Assembly: GCF_025717535.1 (NCBI RefSeq)
Contig: NZ_JAJIRO010000002.1
Coordinates: 868,001-932,000 of the forward strand
Reading direction: 5' to 3'
DNA length: 64,000 nt
DNA from: Paucibacter sp. Y2R2-4
Lineage (GTDB): Bacteria > Pseudomonadota > Gammaproteobacteria > Burkholderiales > Burkholderiaceae_C
Below, one piece after another: positions 16,867 through 26,600 of the stretch (positions are counted from its first letter, which is position 1; every line of letters starts with the position of its first letter). The translations under genes and the position numbers were made by a program. The notes under the pieces were generated by a model. It ran no database searches. It had not been told where the DNA came from and saw only the letters and a program-made list of their open reading frames with translations.

Positions 16867-18555
16867 ATGCTGAAACTCAAACCCAGCTTGCTGCTGAGCG
16901 CCGCCTTGTTGAGCAGTGCGGCACTGGCCCAAGCCCCCAAGTCCGGCGCCAATCTGAACGCCCCAGACGCGCCTCCGGGCAAGCCACTGAACCACAACCT
17001 GCTCCCCGGCGAGCCGGCTCACCCCGCCCCCGGCAGCTATGGCTACGACGCCAAGACCGGCAAGTTCAAGATGCCGGAAATAACGCCAGACGCCTACGGC
17101 GCGCATCCGGTGGAAGGCAGTCTGCCCTATCTGGACCAGAACACCTACGCCAAGAACTTCAAGCAAGAAGCCTTCTACCCCTTCGTGGCCGGCGCGGGCC
17201 ACAGCTGGCAAGCCAGCTTCGACTGGCAAGGCCGCCGCTACCTCTACGACTACGAAACCTGGCACTACAACCTCTTCGACATCACCGATCCCAAGGACGT
17301 CAAGCTGGTCGCCAAGAAGTACTTTGATGTGAAGGGCGGCGAGCACCAGTTCGGCCCCTTCACCGTCAAGTACAACAAAAAGCTCGACAAGATGATAGCG
17401 GTGCAGTGCTACGAGACGCCGCGTTATGGCGTGGTCTGGAACAAGTACGGCAACCCCGACCAGGTGAAGGCCTTGCGCGAGCGCAAGATGCTGCGCGGCT
17501 TCCGCATGTTTGAAGTGACCAGCCCGCAGTGGACCGACTGGAAGCTGCTGAGCGAAACCTCGCTGGACCCCTATCACTCGGCCAAAGAGCCGGTGCAACA
17601 AGGTTCCGGCTGCCAGGACGTGCCGGTCTACGACGGTGACCAGTACCTCTTCGTCGCCGGCGCACCGGACGACACCTTCGCCAACACCGAGTACAAGACT
17701 TATATGTTCGCCGGTGGGCAGCTGGCCTTCGATGTGTCCAACCCCAGCGAGCCCAAGCGCTTGTCGATGTGGTGGGCGCCGGGCTCACGCCTGGGCGAGG
17801 AAGAGGAATACAAGAAGAACCCGCGCGCCGGCAACAAGACCTCGTGGATGGGCGCGCGCATGCCGCTGTTCATCCCCACGCCGGTCGAGAAGGGTGGCAA
17901 GTACGGCTATGCAGCGATGGGCGGCTTCGGCTTCTATGTGATCGACATCAGCGATCCAAAGAATATGAAGCAGGTGGCCCATATCGATATGCCGATGAGC
18001 GTGACCGGCACCGAGGGCGACAACATCGACGTCAGCAAGGTCGAGTCCACCGGCATGGTCTATTACAGCGGCTACCCGATGAGCGAGGACTGCTACGAAC
18101 CCTTCAAGGACATCTACGCCATCGATGTGCGCGATCCCAAAAACCCCAAGATCGCCCATACCCTGCCGCGTCCAGTGCCTGACAAAGCGGCGCCCTTCAC
18201 CGATTTCTGCCAGCGTCGCGGCAGCTTCGGCCCCAAGCGCAGCGGCTATGCGCAAGTCCAGCCCGGCAAGCCCAGCTCGCGCTACATGCCTTACAGCTAC
18301 TACAACGCCGGCATGCAGATGTTTGACCTGAAGGACCCGGCCAAGCCTGTTATCGCCGGCTACTTCACGCCCAAGATGATTGGCGAGATCCCCGTCAAGG
18401 ACGGCCAGACCCAAAGCATCCGCGCCCTGCCCAACCCGGTGCACAGCATCTTTGTGGAATGGGACCGCAATTTGGTCTGGGTCTTCTCCAACCACGGCAT
18501 CTATGTGACCTCGTCTGAGCTGCTGGGCAAACCCGTGATGGGCCTGCCGAAATGA
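16867..18555 (+). CDS. LVIVD-repeat beta-propeller protein, exported
   Basis: This protein of about 562 aa has a signal peptide (MLKLKPSLLLSAALLSSAALAQ). The mature part contains repeated strand-turn units such as LFDITDPKDVKLV, AFDVSNPSEPKRL, VIDISDPKNMKQV, AIDVRDPKNPKIA and MFDLKDPAKPVIA, the LVIVD signature of extracytoplasmic beta-propellers. Several Cys and aromatic residues are conserved between repeats. I chose the ATG at 16867, as 12 further upstream residues are not signal-like. It overlaps the cytochrome c gene by 4 bp, so the two probably act together, perhaps as a periplasmic redox or binding complex. Its ligand is unknown. Confidence 0.85.
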   Translation: MLKLKPSLLLSAALLSSAALAQAPKSGANLNAPDAPPGKPLNHNLLPGEPAHPAPGSYGYDAKTGKFKMPEITPDAYGAHPVEGSLPYLDQNTYAKNFKQEAFYPFVAGAGHSWQASFDWQGRRYLYDYETWHYNLFDITDPKDVKLVAKKYFDVKGGEHQFGPFTVKYNKKLDKMIAVQCYETPRYGVVWNKYGNPDQVKALRERKMLRGFRMFEVTSPQWTDWKLLSETSLDPYHSAKEPVQQGSGCQDVPVYDGDQYLFVAGAPDDTFANTEYKTYMFAGGQLAFDVSNPSEPKRLSMWWAPGSRLGEEEEYKKNPRAGNKTSWMGARMPLFIPTPVEKGGKYGYAAMGGFGFYVIDISDPKNMKQVAHIDMPMSVTGTEGDNIDVSKVESTGMVYYSGYPMSEDCYEPFKDIYAIDVRDPKNPKIAHTLPRPVPDKAAPFTDFCQRRGSFGPKRSGYAQVQPGKPSSRYMPYSYYNAGMQMFDLKDPAKPVIAGYFTPKMIGEIPVKDGQTQSIRALPNPVHSIFVEWDRNLVWVFSNHGIYVTSSELLGKPVMGLPK

Positions 18556-18938
18556 TGGCGCGGCGACTCTCCCTCGCCGCAGGCTTGAAGCTGGGCCTGC
18601 TGATGCTGAGCCTGGCCAGCAGCACAGCCCAGGCCGCCCCGGCCACAGATTGGCGCGCCTTTGACGCCTGCATGGCCTGCCATGCCAGCGATAAGACGTT
18701 GGTCGGCCCCTCGTTTGCCGCCATTCGAGAGCGTTATGCCGCACAGCCCGATGCCCCCGCTCAGCTGGCGCAGCGCATCAAGGACGGCAGCAGCGGCCGC
18801 TGGGGCAGCGTGCCAATGCCGGCCAACAGCCAGCTAACGCCCGAACTCGCCAGCGCCGCAGCGCGCTGGATCTTAGGGCTCAAGGCCCCGGCAGCGGCCA
18901 GCGCTTCCGCAGCCACATCAAGCCCTCAAGCGCAGTAA
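18552..18938 (+). CDS. Small periplasmic c-type cytochrome
   Basis: This 128-aa class I cytochrome has a signal peptide ending near AQA, a single haem site C40-M-A-C43-H44, and the axial methionine in the VPMPAN segment (M89), the order seen in cytochromes c551/c552. A short Ala/Ser-rich tail follows. The ATG overlaps the LVIVD gene stop, so they are translationally coupled. It should carry electrons in the periplasm for a dehydrogenase-like partner, possibly the LVIVD protein itself. Confidence 0.9.
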   Translation: MMARRLSLAAGLKLGLLMLSLASSTAQAAPATDWRAFDACMACHASDKTLVGPSFAAIRERYAAQPDAPAQLAQRIKDGSSGRWGSVPMPANSQLTPELASAAARWILGLKAPAAASASAATSSPQAQ

Positions 18939-19009
18939 ATCCTTTCACCCACCACCGCCGCCCATTTTTGAAAAAAGAAGCGCGGATCTCTCACCAAGGA
19001 CTGAAGACC

Positions 19010-20155
19010 ATGAAGAAGATGACTTTCACTTTCTCTCTGCTGGGCGCAGCCGCCCTGTTGGCCGCACAAGCCGCCGGCGCACAAGAAGTCGTGAAGATCG
19101 GCCACGTTGGCCCGACCAGCGGCGCCATCGCCCACCTGGGCAAGGACAATGAACTCGGTGCCCGCATGGCCATCGACGAGCTCAACGCCAAGGGCGTGGT
19201 CATCGGCGGCAAAAAGGTCAAGCTGGAACTGCTGGGCGAAGACGATGCCGGCGATCCGAAGCAAGGCACGCAAGCCGCACAAAAGCTGGTGGACTCCAAG
19301 GTCAACGGCGTGGTCGGCCACTTGAACTCGGGCACCTCCATCCCTGCCTCCAAGGTCTATTCGGACGCCGGTGTTCCGCAGATCTCGCCCTCCAGCACCA
19401 ACCCCAAGTTCACCCGCAACGGCTACAAAACCACCTTCCGCGTGGTGGCGGATGACGTGCACCTGGGCGGCACCCTCGGCCGCTACGCCGCCAAAGACTT
19501 GAAGGGCCAATCCATCGCCGTCATTGACGATCGCACCGCCTATGGCCAAGGTGTGGCCGATGAGTTCGAAAAAGGCGTGAAGGGCTCGGGTGGCAAGATC
19601 GTCGGCCGCGAGTTCACCAATGACAAGGCCACGGACTTCACCGCCATCCTGACCAGCTTGAAGGCCAAGAAGCCCGATGTGATCTTCTTCGGCGGCATGG
19701 ACGCCGTGGCCGGCCCCATCCTGCGCCAGATGAAGCAACTGGGCATCAATGCCAAGCTGATCGGTGGCGACGGCATCTGCACCGCCGAGCTACCCAAGCT
19801 GGCGGCCGGCACCATGGCCGATGGTCAAGTTTTCTGCGCCGAAGCCGGCGGTGTTGACGCTGCACAGAAGCAGGCGATGGAAGACTTCCGCGCCCGCTTC
19901 CGCGCCGCCACCAAGCTGGAAGTGCAGGTCTACGCGCCTTACTCCTATGACGCGGTGGGCGTGCTGGTGGCCGCCATGGTGAAGGCGGGCTCGGCCGACC
20001 CGGTCAAGTACCTGCCGGTGCTGGCCAAGACCGAGAACTACAAGGGCGTGACCGGCAATATCAGCTTCGATGCCAAGGGCGACATCAAGAACGGCGCCCT
20101 GACGCTTTACACCTACAAGGGCGGCGCCCGCGAAGCGCTGTCGGTGGTTCGCTAA
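19010..20155 (+). CDS. Branched-chain amino acid-type ABC substrate-binding protein (LivK-like)
   Basis: This type I periplasmic binding protein has 381 aa. The signal peptide (MKKMTFTFSLLGAAALLAAQAAGAQ) is followed by VVKIGHVGPTSGAIAHLGKDNELGARMAIDELNAKG, the start of the Peripla_BP_6 fold. Later blocks NGVVGHLNSGTSIPASKVY and PDVIFFGGMDAVAGP are typical of Leu/Ile/Val or aromatic-compound binders. AAGGA at 18996-19000 supports the ATG at 19010. No permease or ATPase genes follow; a terminator comes next. It is therefore an orphan binding protein that must use a transporter encoded elsewhere, or act in sensing. Confidence 0.92.
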   Translation: MKKMTFTFSLLGAAALLAAQAAGAQEVVKIGHVGPTSGAIAHLGKDNELGARMAIDELNAKGVVIGGKKVKLELLGEDDAGDPKQGTQAAQKLVDSKVNGVVGHLNSGTSIPASKVYSDAGVPQISPSSTNPKFTRNGYKTTFRVVADDVHLGGTLGRYAAKDLKGQSIAVIDDRTAYGQGVADEFEKGVKGSGGKIVGREFTNDKATDFTAILTSLKAKKPDVIFFGGMDAVAGPILRQMKQLGINAKLIGGDGICTAELPKLAAGTMADGQVFCAEAGGVDAAQKQAMEDFRARFRAATKLEVQVYAPYSYDAVGVLVAAMVKAGSADPVKYLPVLAKTENYKGVTGNISFDAKGDIKNGALTLYTYKGGAREALSVVR

Positions 20156-20638
20156 TCCTTGAATTGAACGGCCAGGCCCAGCCGCAAGGCTAGGCCTGCC
20201 ACACACCGGAGTTCATGGGCCCGACCCTGGCGCGCATGGGGAGAGCGTGCAAGCCCGGGTCGGCGCCCGTGAACGCCACCGGTTGAATCATTCGTTATGC
20301 GATTGAGTTGTTGGCAGCCTTGAAGCCCAAGTGGTTTCAGGCTGCTTTTTTTTGGCTGCTTTTTCAATTGCCGTTTTTCGGCAGCCTGTGATCGGCATCT
20401 TTGGGTGAGGGGTATGCAGCTTCGCTGCCGGTCATCTGAACCGCACTACCCCGCGGCAAGCGCAACAAAGCCCAGATAAGCAACTAAACCCCCACTCAGT
20501 TCAAGCGTTCGCCCGAATTCGCGCCACAGTTGAACCAAAGGGCGGCCTTATTTCACAGACCGGCACAACGACAGGCTTCGTACATTCTTCGAACGAGAAA
20601 TCCAAAACTTGAGCGGATTTTTCAAATCGGAGTTTCAG
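20156..20638. other. Intergenic region, 483 bp
   Basis: The region holds the terminator of the preceding operon and the leader of the giant repeat gene. A second stem-like pair, GGCTGC and GCAGCC, follows the terminator (about 20354-20384). No coding sequence is supported. The last 100 bp are AT-richer, as expected of a promoter for the repeat gene, but no -35/-10 pair is convincing. Confidence 0.5.
20314..20353 (+). terminator. Rho-independent terminator
   Basis: The stem is GCAGCCT(T)GAA paired with TTCAGGCTGC (one bulged T), and the loop is about 11 bases. Eight T residues follow at 20346-20353. It ends the kynU-to-binding-protein transcript. Confidence 0.85.
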
Positions 20639-23600
20639 ATGTCTTCCATCCCGTCCTTGTCAACCAGCCAGATTGCCGCATTGAGCACGGCCACCATCGC
20701 CGCTTTTGGCAGCACGGACTGGCTGGCCTTCAGCGGCGAGCAAATGGCCGCATTGACGGCCGCGCAGCTCAGCGCAATGTCAGTCACGGCTTGGAACACC
20801 ATCAGCACTAGCCAGCTGACGAACCTGAACGACGATTCGCTGCACGGCATGAATGCGCATGCGATCTCGCTGTGGCCGGTCAAGCTGCTAAGCGCGCTGC
20901 AGGCCGACCAAATAGCCGCGCTCGACACTAGCGCCTTCCGGGCACTGACGTCCAACCAAGCGCCGGCCCTGCAGCCCACTTGGCTGCAAGCCTTAAGCAC
21001 CCCGCAGGTGCAGGCCCTCAGCAGCAGCGCGCTGACGGCGATGGCAACGACGCAGATCAACGAGCTCAAGCTCGAAACCGTGCAGGCCCTGGCCAGCTCC
21101 CAAATTCAGGTGCTGCGCACCCAACAAGTGGCGGCCCTGAGCACCGAAAACGTGGCCGCGCTCAGCATCGATCAGCTGCATGCCGTGAGCACGGCGCAGA
21201 TCGTCGCCATGAGCAGCAGCCAGGTGCAAAGCCTGGGGCTGGAGCAGGTACAAGGCCTGGTCAGTCAACAGGTCGCCGCGCTCAGCAGCACACAGCTCAA
21301 CACCTTCTCGGATCTCGAACTGCAAGGTCTGGGCAGCGCGCAGCTGCGCGGTCTCAGCGGCCAACAGCTCAATGCCTTGGGCACCGGTCGTCTGGCCAAC
21401 TTTGATGAGAGCCAAGTCTCGCTGCTGGGCTCGCGCCAGCTCAGCGGCCTGAGCTCCGACACGCTGGCATCCTTCAGCACCGATCAATTCCAAGCCCTCA
21501 GCACCGCGGCCCTGCATGCCTTGAGCAGCAGCCAGCTACAAGGATTGGACGCAGGCCAGGCAACGGCACTGACGCCGGAGCAATTGGCCTCGCTAAGCAG
21601 CCAAGCGATACGCGGCTTGTCTGACAGAGCCTTGGGTGGATTGGAGGTGGGCGACCTGGGCTCACTGACGTCCAGCCAGCTCAATGCCATGAGCACCCAT
21701 CAGCTGCAGCAGCTGAGCCCGGAACAAATCGGTGCGCTCAGCACCAGCGCGCTGCGTGGCTTGGCCACGCTGGGTGCATCCGTGCTGACCACCTTGCAGC
21801 TGGGCGCGCTCAGCTCCGATCAGCTCGGCGCCTTCAGCACCCAGTCGCTGCGGGCCTTCCAGCTGAGTCAGCTGAATGCGTTGAGCGCCGATCAGTTGGA
21901 CGGGCTGTCTGGCACCCAAGTGAGCGCACTCAGTACTGCGCAGCTGCAGGGCATGAACGCAGCATCGATTGACAGCTTCTCGGTAAAGCAGCTGCAGTCG
22001 CTGAGTTCCGCTCAGTTTGGACGTTTGAGCAGTGCTGCGATCGAAGGTTTCACGGCCGAGCAGTTCGCCGGCTTGAGCAGCAAACAACTGCTCGGATTGA
22101 ACAGTGCACAGTTCAGCCTGCTCAGCGCGGACGAGGTGGCTGCGCTCAGCTTGAGTGCCTTGCGCGGCCTGAGTAGCGCCCAGGTGGCCGGCTTCAATGC
22201 CGACGATTTCGCCGCGCTCAGCAGCAGCCAGATGCAAGCCTTGAATGCCAATAGCCTGCGAGCCCTGGGGGACGGACTGCTCGACAAGCTGGGCTTGGAT
22301 CAAGTGGGCGAGCTGAGCTCGGCGCAGCTGGCGGGATTGACCATCAGCCAGATTCGCCACCTGAGCCCCGAGCAAATGGCCGCGCTGAGCACCTCGGCTT
22401 TAGCCGGTCTGGGCGCCACCACGGCTGCTGCGCTTTCAACGGCACAGATCGCAGCGCTAGACAACGATCATCTGCGTGCGCTCTCTCCAGCCGCCCTGAA
22501 CGCGCTGAGTAGCGCGGCGGTGGGCGGCCTCACACCAGCGCAGTTGGCCGGACTCAGCACCAGCCAAATCGCCGCCTTGGGCAGTGCTCAAATCGCCGCC
22601 TTGGGCGCAAGCCAGATCGATGCCCTTAGCGCAACCCAGGTGGCCGCACTGAGCAGCCAACAGATCAGCCGCCTCAACGATCAAGCGCTGGATGCGCTGA
22701 ATGCCGACCAGCTGGGCGCACTTAGCGCACGACAGTTGGCCGGTATGAGTGCCCACCAGATCGGCATACTCAGCCCCGACCAGTTCCGTTTTATTGCGCC
22801 GCAAGCCTTCTCGGCCCTCAGCAACACCCAGTTGGCCGCTTTGAGCAGCGCCGATATGGCCGCCCTCAGCGGCGCCCAGATTGGTGCGCTCGGCGCCAGC
22901 CAGCTGCGGGCCCTGCCCGATGCCACCATGGCGGCCCTCAGCATCGACCAACTGGCCGGCATCAGCGCGGCCCAGGCAGCAGGCTTGGGCGCAAAACAAA
23001 TCCAGGCACTCAGCCCCACCCAACTGGCGGCGCTGCCCCAGGCCGCCTTGCATGCCTTGAGTGCCGCCGCGGGTGGCGCGATGAGCGTGGCGCAAATTCA
23101 GACCTTGAGCCCAGAGCAGCTCGCGACCCTGCCCAATATCGCCATGAGCGGCTGGACCTCCTCCCAGCTACACGCCTTAAACGCCGACCAATGGGCCGCC
23201 CTAGGGACCAGCCACATCAGCGCGCTCAGCCTGGCCCAAGTGGCCACGCTGGACGGCAGCCAATTGCAACAGTTCACCAGCGCCGAACTGGCCGCGCTGA
23301 GCGCCAGCCAGTGGGCCAAGCTCGGCAGCCAAGCGCTACAAGGCTTGGAAAGCGAACAGCTGGTCGCACTGAGTGCCAAGCAGTTGCAGGCGATGACGGC
23401 CAGCCAGCTGCAAGCCTTCAACAAGGACCAGCTGAGCGCTTTGAGCCCTGCAGCGCTGAGCGGCTTGTCCGTGGCGACGGTGGCCGGATTGAGCACCACA
23501 CAGCTGTCGGCCTTCAGCCCCAGCCAGTTGGCGGGTCTGAGTGCGACGCAGTTGCACGCACTCAGCGATAGCAATCTGGCGTCGTTGAGTACCCAGCAGG

Positions 23601-26600
23601 TCAATGGCTTGCTAAGCAGCCAGTTGTCCAGCTTGACCACGCAACAGTTCGCGCAGTTCACGCCCGTCCAAGTGGCCGCCATCAACGTGGCGGCTTTTGC
23701 GGCCTTGCCCAGCAGCGCGGCCGCCGCCCTGCTGCCTGCCCAGGTCAGCGCCATCAAGGCTGAGCAATGGGCGGTCTTGAGCACTCAAGCGGCGCACGCG
23801 ATGAGTGCCTCCAACTGGGGTTTGCTCGGCAGCGCGCAAGCTGCGGCGCTCAGTAGTGTGGCCCTTGGAGCTCTCAACAGCGCCCAGTTCAGCAGCTTGA
23901 CTGCCGACGCGCTGCATGCGTTTGGATCCGCTCAGTTGCTCGCCTTGAACAACGCTGAAATGCGCAGCCTCGGCACGCAAGGTCTTGCCGCTTTCAGTGA
24001 CACGCAATGGGCCAGCATGGGCTCACGCCAGCTACAAGCCCTCAGCAGCAGCCAGCTTGCAGCGCTCAGCCAAGGGGAAATGAAGGCCTTGAACAGCAGC
24101 GCGCTGGCCGGCCTGAGCACCCAGCAAATGCAGAGCCTGAGCACCGATCAGGTCCAGGCCCTGAACACCTCGGCCGTTCAAGCACTCAGCGGCAGTGCAC
24201 TCGCTGGCCTGAACATCAACCAAGTGCATGCGTTTGACTCGGCGCAGATCCGAGCCCTTTCAGGCGCTGCATTGCAAAAGCTCGACAGCCAGCAGCTGCA
24301 AGAGTTCAGCAGCACGCAGTTCCAGGCCTTCAGCAGCAACCAGATCGGCGCCTTGAGCGCTAATGTGTTCCCCGCACTGACCGAGCAATTGGCTTGGCTG
24401 GGCAGCGCCCAAGTCGCAGGGCTGAGCGCCAGCCAAGTAGCCGCCTTCAGCAGCGCAGACTTGTTGGCCTTGAACAGCAGCCAGCTCGGTGCGCTCAGCG
24501 CTGGCGCGATTGCCGCCATCAACACCGGCGCCATCGGCGTGTTGACCTCGGCGCAGCTGGCGGGCTTAAGCACCGGCCAGATGCAGGCCCTGACAGTGGC
24601 CGAGGTGCAGGCCCTGAACACCGCCCAGCTCGATGCCTTGAGCAGCCGGCAGATCAGCGCGATGGCGCCCGCCACCATCGCCGCGCTGAACAGCGATCAG
24701 CTCGCCGTTGTCGCTGCGCATGACCTGGCTGCCATCAGCCCCACGGCATTCGCCACGCTGGGCAGCGCAGCGATTGCCCAGCTGACCTCCATCGCCCGGC
24801 CTGAGCTCAGCAATGAGCAACTCGGCGCCCTCACCTCCATCCAGGCGCTCGGCCTGGGCACCGCCGAGTTGGCGAGCCTCAGCGCAACGCAGATGGCCGC
24901 GCTGTCCGTCGCGGCGCTGCAAAACCTCAGCAGCGCGCAGTTCAGCGTGTTCAGCAGCAATCAGACGCTGGCCCTGAGTACCGCACAGATTGGCGTCCTG
25001 AATGCCAAGGAACTGCAGATTCTGGACAGCGCCACCATGCAAGGCCTGAGCCCCGCTCAGGTGCACGCGCTGAGCAGCAGCCAGGTCCTGCAGCTCAGCG
25101 ATGCGCAGCTGCAGGCGATCAGCCCGGACAGCATGGCCGGCCTGACCCCGAATGCCCTGCATGCGCTGGGCGCGGTTCACTTTGGCGCCCTGCGTCCGGC
25201 GCAAGTGGCCGCCTTGGGGGCCGAGCAACTGGCCGAACTGGACAGCAGCCAGATTCGTGCCCTTTCTAGCGCGGCCTTGCAAGCGATGAATCTGGTGCAG
25301 ATATCGCAGCTGAGCGCCGCCCAGGTGCAGGCCCTGAGCCTGAGCCAGGTGGGCGCCTTGCTGCCGCAACAGGTGGTGGCCCTGAGCGTGCCCGCCGTGG
25401 CCGCGCTCAATCTGGACCAATTGCAGGCCCTCAGCCCGGAGCAACTGGGCAGCATGAGCGCGACTCAGCTGGGCTCGATCTCGGCCTTTCACCTCAGCAA
25501 TCTGGGCAGCGCCGCGATTGTGGCACTGAGCGTCGAGCAACTCAGCGGACTCAGCGTCTTGCAAGTGCTCAGCCTCAAGCCAGATCAGTTGGCGGCGCTA
25601 AGCCCCGAACAGATGCCAGGCCTCAGCACTGCGGCCCTGCATGCGATGGTACCCAGCCAGTTTGACGACTTCAGGCCCGATCAAGTGGCGGGACTGAGTT
25701 CGGCCCAGTTTGCAGCGCTAACGCCGGCCGAAGTTCGCTCCCTCAGCCCTAGCCACATCACGGCCCTGGAGGCGCAACATCTGCAAGCGATGACGCCCGC
25801 GCAGGTCGCCACGCTGAGCGTGGATCAGGTGCACGCCATTGGCGCCCAGGAACTGGCCCTCTTCTCCACCAAGCAGATCGCCGCCCTGGGTCCGGAGGAG
25901 GTGGGGACCTTATCGCCCCAGCAATTGAACGCCTTGCCACTGACCAATGTCGCGGCCCTCACCCAGGCACAGATTGCGGCCATGAGTACCGAGACGCTCT
26001 CCAGCATGGACATGACCCATGTGGCCGCCTTCACAGGCTTGCAGCGCGAGGCGATGACGCCAGCCCAGTTGGCCGCCCTCAGTGCGGCATCACCGCTCGT
26101 ACTGGATCTCAGCGGCATTGGTGTGCAGACGGTGGACGCCGCGCATGGCGTCAGCTTTGACATCAATGCCACCGGTCACGCCACACAGGTGGGTTGGGTG
26201 GATCAAGGCAGCGGCCTCTTGGCGCTGGACCGCAATGGCAACGGGCAGATCGACAGCGGCGCCGAGCTCTTCGGCACCGCCACCCGCTTGGCCGATGGAC
26301 ATCTGGCCGACAACGGCTTCCAGGCCTTGGCCCAGTTAGACAGCAATCACGACGGCAAGATCAATGCCGCCGATGCCGAGTTCCAACATCTGAAGGTCTG
26401 GGTCGACAGCGGCCACGGCGCCGCCGGTAAATTGCTCAGCCTGAAAGAGCTCGATGTGGTGGAGCTGGACCTGCACGCGACCGCGCAAGACAAGATCCAA
26501 AACGGCAATTTGATCGGTCTGGAAGGCGCCTACAAAACCAGCGACGGCAAGAGCCACGAGCTTGCCGATGTGTGGTTCGGCCAAACCTCCAGTAGCAGCG

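Noticed and set aside
20645-26090. Regular 24-bp periodicity as a possible CRISPR or satellite array
   Set aside because: The units are in one uninterrupted reading frame with no conserved-repeat/variable-spacer structure, and cas genes are absent. It is a coding array.
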